From Armatimonadota bacterium (GTDB taxonomy: Bacteria > Sysuimicrobiota > Sysuimicrobiia > Sysuimicrobiales > Kaftiobacteriaceae), in NCBI GenBank assembly GCA_031459765.1, contig JAVKHY010000012.1, positions 1 to 64,000 of the forward strand: a DNA stretch of 64,000 bases, written 5' to 3'. The notes under the pieces are model-generated. The model did not search any database, was not told the DNA's origin, and saw only the letters and a list, made by a program, of their open reading frames with translations. The position numbers were made by a program, and so were the translations under genes. Shown one piece after another: positions 59,750 to 64,000 of the stretch (position 1 is the first letter of the stretch; every line of letters begins with the position of its first letter).

Positions 59750-60844
59750 ATGGGCGACGTGCAGCAGGGCTGTCTGGTCATCGCCGACATCACCGGTTAC
59801 ACCAGATACCTGGCCGGGGTGGAGCTGGAACACTCCCAGGACGTGCTGGCCGACCTGATGAACGTGCTGGTCGCGCAGATGCGGGGGCTCCTGCACCTGG
59901 CCAAACTGGAAGGGGACGCCGTCTTCTGCTACGAGCACGAGGGGGAGGCCGACGGCGGCACTCTGATGGCCATGATCGAGTCCTGCTACTTCGCCTTCTC
60001 CAGGCGGGTACAGACGATCGACCGCCTCACCACCTGCCGGTGCAACGCCTGCCGTCTCATCCCCACCCTGGACCTGAAGTTCCTCGTTCATCACGGGCAG
60101 TTCGTCATCCAGGAGGTGGCCGGAAGCCGAGAGTTGATGGGCCGCGATGTGATCCTGGTCCACCGCCTGCTGAAGAACACCTACACCGAGCGCACCGGTA
60201 TCCGCGGCTACGCGATGGCGACCGAACCGTCCCTGCGGCACTTCGGGATCGATCCGGCGGCCCTGGGCGCGGTCGAGCACCACGAAACGTACCACGACAT
60301 CGGCGAGGTCCATCTGTATGTCCTGAACCTGAATGAGCGCTGGCGCCAGGCGCAGGCGGAGCGCGCTGTGTACATCGCCCCGGGGGAAGGGCTGACCCTG
60401 GCCGAACTCGATCTGCCCGCCCCGCCGCCTCTGGTCTGGCACTTCGTGACGTCGCCGAGGCGACGCGCGCTGTGGCAGCCGGACGTCGTCCGGGTCGAGG
60501 AGTCCGCCCGGGGCGGCGTGCGCGGGGCGGGGACGGTCAACCACTGCGTCCACGGCGACCATACGGTCGAGGAGGAGATCCTCGACTGGAAGCCCGTCCG
60601 TTATCTCACCGACCGCTCGAAGACCTCGCTGGGCGTTGTAATGATGACGACGGAGTTGACGCCGGTGGGCCCGAGCGGGACGCATCTCTCGATCCGGGCG
60701 ATCCCCGAAGGCGGGCCCGAGGCGCTGGAGACGGTGCGCGGCATGCTGCCCGAGTTTCGGCAGATGTTCGCGGCGGCCGGCGCGACCCTCCTCCGGCTCC
60801 TGCGGGAGGTGTCCGTCGAGGCGGAAGAGCGCGCCGGTGGCTGA
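59750..60844 (+). CDS. DUF2652 domain fused to SRPBCC domain
   Basis: 364 residues from ATG 59750 (MGDVQQGCLVIADITGYTRY). Residues about 1-195 are a DUF2652 domain, related to class III nucleotide cyclases: ADITGYTRYL, VLADLMNVLVAQM, KLEGDAVFCYEHE, and GRDVILVHRLLKN. Residues about 210-355 form an SRPBCC/polyketide-cyclase-like domain (PAPPPLVWHFVTSPRRRALWQPDVV, GTVNHCVHG). The cyclase-type catalytic Asp pair is partly visible but activity is uncertain. Possibly a sensor that couples a ligand pocket to a cyclase-like fold. 8-base overlap with the next gene. Confidence 0.82.
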   Translation: MGDVQQGCLVIADITGYTRYLAGVELEHSQDVLADLMNVLVAQMRGLLHLAKLEGDAVFCYEHEGEADGGTLMAMIESCYFAFSRRVQTIDRLTTCRCNACRLIPTLDLKFLVHHGQFVIQEVAGSRELMGRDVILVHRLLKNTYTERTGIRGYAMATEPSLRHFGIDPAALGAVEHHETYHDIGEVHLYVLNLNERWRQAQAERAVYIAPGEGLTLAELDLPAPPPLVWHFVTSPRRRALWQPDVVRVEESARGGVRGAGTVNHCVHGDHTVEEEILDWKPVRYLTDRSKTSLGVVMMTTELTPVGPSGTHLSIRAIPEGGPEALETVRGMLPEFRQMFAAAGATLLRLLREVSVEAEERAGG

Positions 60845-61289
60845 GGAAGTCGTCGTCTTCAGCCGCCGGTTCGTCATCAGCGTCGAGGGGCCCGACGCCG
60901 ACCGGCGGTTCAGCGCCACCATCCGCGACCGCACTTCGGGGCAGGTCCTCACCCGCACCCCGGTGCGCGGCCGCAGCGCCGCCGAAGTCCGGGACCGCGC
61001 CCTGGAGGTCCTGCACAACCTCGTGGGGCTGGAGCGGGTGCAGGAGATCATCCTGGAGATCGCCCGGGCCCTCGCTCCCGGGGCCATAGTGGAGATCAGC
61101 GAAGATGCGCAAGCCGTGTACGTCCGGTTGACCGGCCCCTGGGAGCTGGCCGTCCCCTTCGCCCTGCCCCGCGACGACCTCTACGATCCGGGGTTCGATC
61201 CGGAAGACGCCCGCGAGAAGATCGCGGCGCATTTTACCACTCATCTTCGCCCGGGTGGGAGAGCACCGGAGCGGCCCCCGGGGAGGTGA
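60837..61289 (+). CDS. Conserved hypothetical protein (alpha/beta, small)
   Basis: 150 residues, GTG start overlapping the previous stop by 8 bases. I do not recognise a family. The sequence has a beta-rich first half (VVVFSRRFVISVEG, RRFSATIRDRTSG), a helical middle (SAAEVRDRALEVLHNLVGL) and a basic C-terminal tail. No signal peptide or membrane segment. It is translationally coupled to the DUF2652-SRPBCC gene, so it may assist it. Confidence 0.6.
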   Translation: MAEEVVVFSRRFVISVEGPDADRRFSATIRDRTSGQVLTRTPVRGRSAAEVRDRALEVLHNLVGLERVQEIILEIARALAPGAIVEISEDAQAVYVRLTGPWELAVPFALPRDDLYDPGFDPEDAREKIAAHFTTHLRPGGRAPERPPGR

Positions 61290-61350
61290 CCGCTCCGACC
61301 GTCTTTCACTTCGGAAGGGGCTGCGCCGCGTCCGCGCGAACACCCGGGGC

Positions 61351-61824
61351 GTGCAGAGCCTTGAGCAGTGGGCCGAGGAGTGGCGGCAGACCAGGCGCCT
61401 GACCTACGACCTGCTGGCCGCCCTTCCCTACGCCGTGCTGAACTTCTCTCCCCATCCCGACTTCGGGACCTTCGCCCGCCAGATCCGCCACATGGGGGAC
61501 ATCCAGGCCTGCTACATCATGGGCCTGCAGACCGAGAAGATGGATTTCGGAGCCCGGCCGCGCCAGCGCACCCTGGAACAATCGCGAGAGCATCTTGAGG
61601 GCTACCTCCGCAGCCTCGACGCCCAGCTGGAGGAGGTGCTGCGCGGGATCTCCGGCGCGTCGCCGGGCCGGTCCATTGCCTGGGACGGGGAAGCGGTCCC
61701 GGTGCTCCGGCACCTAATGCGGCTGCTCCAACACGAAACGCTGCACCACGGCATGCTGGCCCTCTACGCGAAGATCGCCGACCTCCCCCTCCCGCCCAGC
61801 TGGGGGATCTGGGCCCTCGAATAG
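61351..61824 (+). CDS. DinB-family protein
   Basis: 157 residues from GTG 61351 (VQSLEQWAEEWRQTRRLT), the position where homologues start; the frame also opens at GTG 61255, overlapping the previous gene. DinB-type bundle: ALPYAVLNFSPHPDFGTFARQIRHMGDI (first His), and the pair LLQHETLHHGMLALYA (His...His). This makes the metal-binding triad of the DinB/YfiT fold. Second DinB protein of the window. Biochemical role unknown. Confidence 0.82.
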   Translation: MQSLEQWAEEWRQTRRLTYDLLAALPYAVLNFSPHPDFGTFARQIRHMGDIQACYIMGLQTEKMDFGARPRQRTLEQSREHLEGYLRSLDAQLEEVLRGISGASPGRSIAWDGEAVPVLRHLMRLLQHETLHHGMLALYAKIADLPLPPSWGIWALE

Positions 61825-61893
61825 CCGGTTATCCCTCACAATCTCCGAAACATCCGGCCCTCTTCGCCTTGACGGCGCGCTCAGGATGTGGCA

Positions 61894-61932
61894 GATTGGT
61901 GATTGGTCTGTTGTCTGACCAATGGACCAATC
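61894..61932. promoter_or_regulatory. Four-half-site operator upstream of the FadR-type regulator
   Basis: Half-sites GATTGGT (61894-61900), ATTGGTC (61902-61908), GACCAAT (61917-61923) and GACCAATC (61925-61932). The inner pair is a perfect 7-bp dyad around 8 bases, and the outer pair repeats it outside. The unit TGGTC...GACCA is the known FadR/GntR-type half-site style. It ends 19 bases before the probable start of the regulator gene, so it is a strong autoregulation candidate. Confidence 0.65.
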
Positions 61933-61951
61933 CTGACCCGGAGGCTCAGGA

Positions 61952-62683
61952 ATCTCCACCACCGACGCGTCGACAGTCATCAGCGACCTTGAGCCGGTCC
62001 GGCGGACCAAGGTCTATGAGGAAGTGGCCGACCGGATCCGCCGGCTCATCGTCGAGGGCCGGCTGCGGGCGGGCGACAAGCTGCCCCCGGAGCGCGAGCT
62101 GGCCGAGCGGTTTGGGGTCAGTCGGACCTCGGTCCGCGACGCCATCCGGGTGCTGGAACTGATTGGCCTGCTCGAACCCCGCCAGGGCGAGGGCACCGTG
62201 GTCCGGGAACTGACCCCCGATGCGCTCACCCAGCCGCTGGCTTCGATTCTGATTCACAACCGGGCGCTGCTCGCCGAGCTGCTGGAAGTGCGCAAGATGT
62301 TCGAGCCCCCGCTGGCCGCGCGGGCCGCCGTGCTGGCCCGTCCCGAGGACGTGGCCCGGCTGGAGGAAATCTACGGACGGCAGGAGACGAAGGTGCGCGC
62401 CGGCGAGGTGGCCATCGCCGAGGATTCGGAGTTCCACTACGCCATCGCCACCATGGCGCGCAACCGGGTCGCCCTCAAAGTCGTGGACGTCTTGATGGAC
62501 CTCCTCCAGGAGAGCCGGCAGCGCTCGCTCCAGGTGCCGGGGCGGATACAGCGCTCCCTGGCCGGCCACCGGCGGATCCTGGACGCCATCGCCCGGCGGG
62601 ATCCCCGAGCCGCCGAACGCGCGATGCAGCAGCACCTGGCCGAGATCGAGCACGTCCTCCTTACGTCACAGCCGGAGGGCTGA
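61952..62683 (+). CDS. FadR-type GntR transcriptional regulator (non-canonical start)
   Basis: About 243 residues. The winged helix needs RRTKVYEEVADRIRRLIVEGRL at its N-terminus, but the first canonical start, GTG 62024, falls inside that helix (the V of EEV). The frame is open back to 61937 with no ATG, GTG or TTG. An ATC at 61952 has CGGAGG 7 bases upstream and is the best start I can find; ATC 61979 is the other candidate. C-terminal FCD-like domain (LLEVRKMFEPPLAARAA, FHYAIATMARNRVALKVV, GHRRILDAI). Lies 2 bases before an oxidoreductase operon and likely controls it. Confidence 0.8.
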   Translation: MSTTDASTVISDLEPVRRTKVYEEVADRIRRLIVEGRLRAGDKLPPERELAERFGVSRTSVRDAIRVLELIGLLEPRQGEGTVVRELTPDALTQPLASILIHNRALLAELLEVRKMFEPPLAARAAVLARPEDVARLEEIYGRQETKVRAGEVAIAEDSEFHYAIATMARNRVALKVVDVLMDLLQESRQRSLQVPGRIQRSLAGHRRILDAIARRDPRAAERAMQQHLAEIEHVLLTSQPEG

Positions 62684-62685
62684 CC

Positions 62686-63888
62686 ATGGGACGCCTCTTC
62701 GCGGTGGAGATCGTCTACCGCGGGATCTTCCAGAAGAACCTGGCCAAGAACATCAGCCGGGGCGTGGTGCTGGCGGCGCACCACGCCGGGAAGTCCGGCA
62801 TCTCCTTCGGCCGCTACGGGGACAGCCCGGAGCGCAACGGCATCCCGGCCAAGAGTTTCGCCGTGATCGGGAGCGACCCCGAAACCCTCGAGGAGGGCAT
62901 GGCCAAGTACGAGCCCAAGGAGGTCGACATCACCATCGTCCTGGACGACACCCTGCTCAAGGGCGTGGAGTCCTGGGCCTGGTACGGCCTCCAACCCATC
63001 AACCGCCTGCTCCGCCCCGGCGGGACGTTGATCGTCACCTCGATGCACGACGCCGACACCCTCATCCCCATGGCGCACCGGAAGGAGGCGCCCTACCGGC
63101 TGGCCATCCTCAAGGGCACGCCCAGCTTCTCGGGCCTGTGGGTCTACAAGGACGACCACACCGACGTGCGCGTCCTCGGGGCCGTGGCCCGGGTGCTGCC
63201 CGAGCTGTTCACCATCGACGACGTGGAGAAGGCGATCCTGCAGGAGTGGTCGGCGCCGCTCAAGGCGACCTCGGCGCGCAAGGCCTACGAGCGGATCACC
63301 ACCCGGGTGGTGCAGCCCACGGAGGGGAACCCGGAACATCCCTTCGCCTTCCAGCTGCCCAAATGGCATGAGATGCGGGAAGGCATCGCCATCCCGGCCA
63401 TTCCCCGCGGCGCGCCCATCGCCGATCCGGTCAGCGGGCAAAGCGGCGGCTTCCGGCCGGCGCGCAACCCCACCTTCAAGAAGTTCACCACGCGCACGAT
63501 GCGGCCGGTGGTGAACTTCGACACCTGCGTGAAGTGCACGCTGTGCTGGCTGCAGTGTCCGGACTCCTGCTTCGACGTCACGCCCGACGGGTTCTATGAC
63601 GCCAACATGGAGGCCTGCTGCGGCTGCGGCGTCTGCGAGGCGGTCTGCCCGGTGGAGCACTGCGTGACGATGGTCAACGAGACCGCCTTCACCGACAACA
63701 GCAGCCAGTGGGAAGCCTGGAAGAAAGATCGGACCGCCTATGCCGCCTGGCTGCAGGAGAAGATCCGGCACCGGCCCGAGCGGACTCACGGCTTCCGCTT
63801 TCGCGGGCAGTACGAGCAGGAGCTGCCGCCGATGCTGGAGATCGCCGGCGGGGCGGGGCCGGAAGAGCCGTCCGGGGAGGAGGAGTAG
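62686..63888 (+). CDS. 2-oxoacid:ferredoxin oxidoreductase, fused gamma-delta subunits
   Basis: 400 residues, ATG. Residues about 1-195 are the PorG-type gamma subunit (YRGIFQKNLAKNISRGVVLAAHHAGK, DDTLLKGVE). After a linker, residues about 275-330 are a two-cluster ferredoxin delta subunit with CVKCTLCWLQCP and CCGCGVCEAVCP, binding two 4Fe-4S clusters. The enzyme couples oxidation of pyruvate or another 2-oxo acid (with CoA) to ferredoxin reduction; the alpha subunit begins next. Gamma and delta are separate in many organisms. It may be under the FadR-type regulator just upstream. Confidence 0.92.
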   Translation: MGRLFAVEIVYRGIFQKNLAKNISRGVVLAAHHAGKSGISFGRYGDSPERNGIPAKSFAVIGSDPETLEEGMAKYEPKEVDITIVLDDTLLKGVESWAWYGLQPINRLLRPGGTLIVTSMHDADTLIPMAHRKEAPYRLAILKGTPSFSGLWVYKDDHTDVRVLGAVARVLPELFTIDDVEKAILQEWSAPLKATSARKAYERITTRVVQPTEGNPEHPFAFQLPKWHEMREGIAIPAIPRGAPIADPVSGQSGGFRPARNPTFKKFTTRTMRPVVNFDTCVKCTLCWLQCPDSCFDVTPDGFYDANMEACCGCGVCEAVCPVEHCVTMVNETAFTDNSSQWEAWKKDRTAYAAWLQEKIRHRPERTHGFRFRGQYEQELPPMLEIAGGAGPEEPSGEEE

Positions 63889-63891
63889 GCC

Positions 63892-64000
63892 ATGGCCAGA
63901 GCCGTCGAGCAGGTTGCCGCACCGCAGAAGGAAACGGACGCCCTGATCAGCGGCAGCGAGGCGATCGCCGTCGCCTGCAAGCTGGCGGACGTGGACGTCA
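63892..64000 (+). CDS. 2-oxoacid:ferredoxin oxidoreductase alpha subunit, N-terminal fragment
   Basis: Begins at ATG 63892, 3 bases after the gamma-delta stop, and runs off the window end. The visible 36 codons (ARAVEQVAAPQKETDALISG, then SEAIAVACKLADVDV) match the start of PorA, where GSEAIAxAxxxADVDV is a conserved element of the pyruvate-binding subunit. The beta subunit is expected beyond the edge. Confidence 0.75.
   Translation, partial: MARAVEQVAAPQKETDALISGSEAIAVACKLADVDV

Noticed and set aside
1-64000. tRNA, rRNA, riboswitch, CRISPR or transposon signatures
   Set aside because: Scanned the gaps and gene order; none supportable. All gaps are under about 170 bases and no transposase or integrase motif appears.

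Overview
This window comes from a very GC-rich bacterial chromosome (about two thirds G+C or more, by eye). Genes are tightly packed, with many ATGA, GTGA and TGATG stop/start overlaps and frequent GTG starts. No gap between genes exceeds about 170 bases. I see no rRNA, tRNA, CRISPR array, insertion sequence or prophage. The mix of cytochrome bd, pyruvate:ferredoxin-type oxidoreductase, MrfAB-like repair proteins, HD-GYP and many ABC/TTT transporters fits a free-living heterotroph, probably an uncultivated lineage near the Gram-positive/Terrabacteria side. That placement is inference and no marker here fixes it.

Layout. 1-2070: the end of a peptide ABC transporter operon (dppD-like, dppF-like) with a vapBC toxin-antitoxin pair between the two ATPase genes. 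2081-7031: nucleoside phosphorylase, adenine deaminase, CDF metal exporter, cupin and zinc alcohol dehydrogenase, all minus strand. 7174-9068: DadA-like oxidase and a secreted CHRD protein. 9132-15060: a complete cydABDC operon for cytochrome bd. 15195-18084: a beta-CASP metallo-beta-lactamase nuclease next to a duplicated Cas4-like nuclease, the most novel-looking pair in the window. 18253-23049: an amino-sugar uptake operon (binding protein, two permeases, NanE epimerase, BadF/BcrA-type sugar kinase). 23105-24106: DUF4389 membrane protein, a Phd-type antitoxin and a truncated VapC remnant. 24190-27560: mrfB-mrfA-like DNA repair operon. 27710-31585: desaturase and cyclopropane synthase, aldo/keto reductase, NTF2-like protein.

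31597-53439 is a catabolic island of about 22 kb. It holds a LivHMGF ABC importer with a divergent binding protein, then IclR regulator, LeuC/LeuD-like hydro-lyase, isocitrate-lyase-superfamily lyase and a hydantoinase. Two MBL hydrolases and a PdxA-family dehydrogenase face a second plus-strand operon: MmgE/PrpD, TtuC/DmlA-type dehydrogenase, GntR regulator, M29/NicX-like metalloprotein, TctCBA tripartite transporter, SDR and SLC13-type transporter. Together they look like uptake and breakdown of a cyclic amide/imide or pyridine-derived compound to branched or unsaturated dicarboxylates and then pyruvate; the true substrate is unknown.

53528-64000: DinB proteins, DUF4015 glycoside-hydrolase-like protein, a secreted metzincin-like lipoprotein, HD-GYP membrane protein, a second PdxA, a DUF2652-SRPBCC fusion, a FadR-type GntR regulator with a multi-half-site operator and no canonical upstream start codon, and the start of a 2-oxoacid:ferredoxin oxidoreductase operon (fused gamma-delta, then alpha, cut by the window edge).
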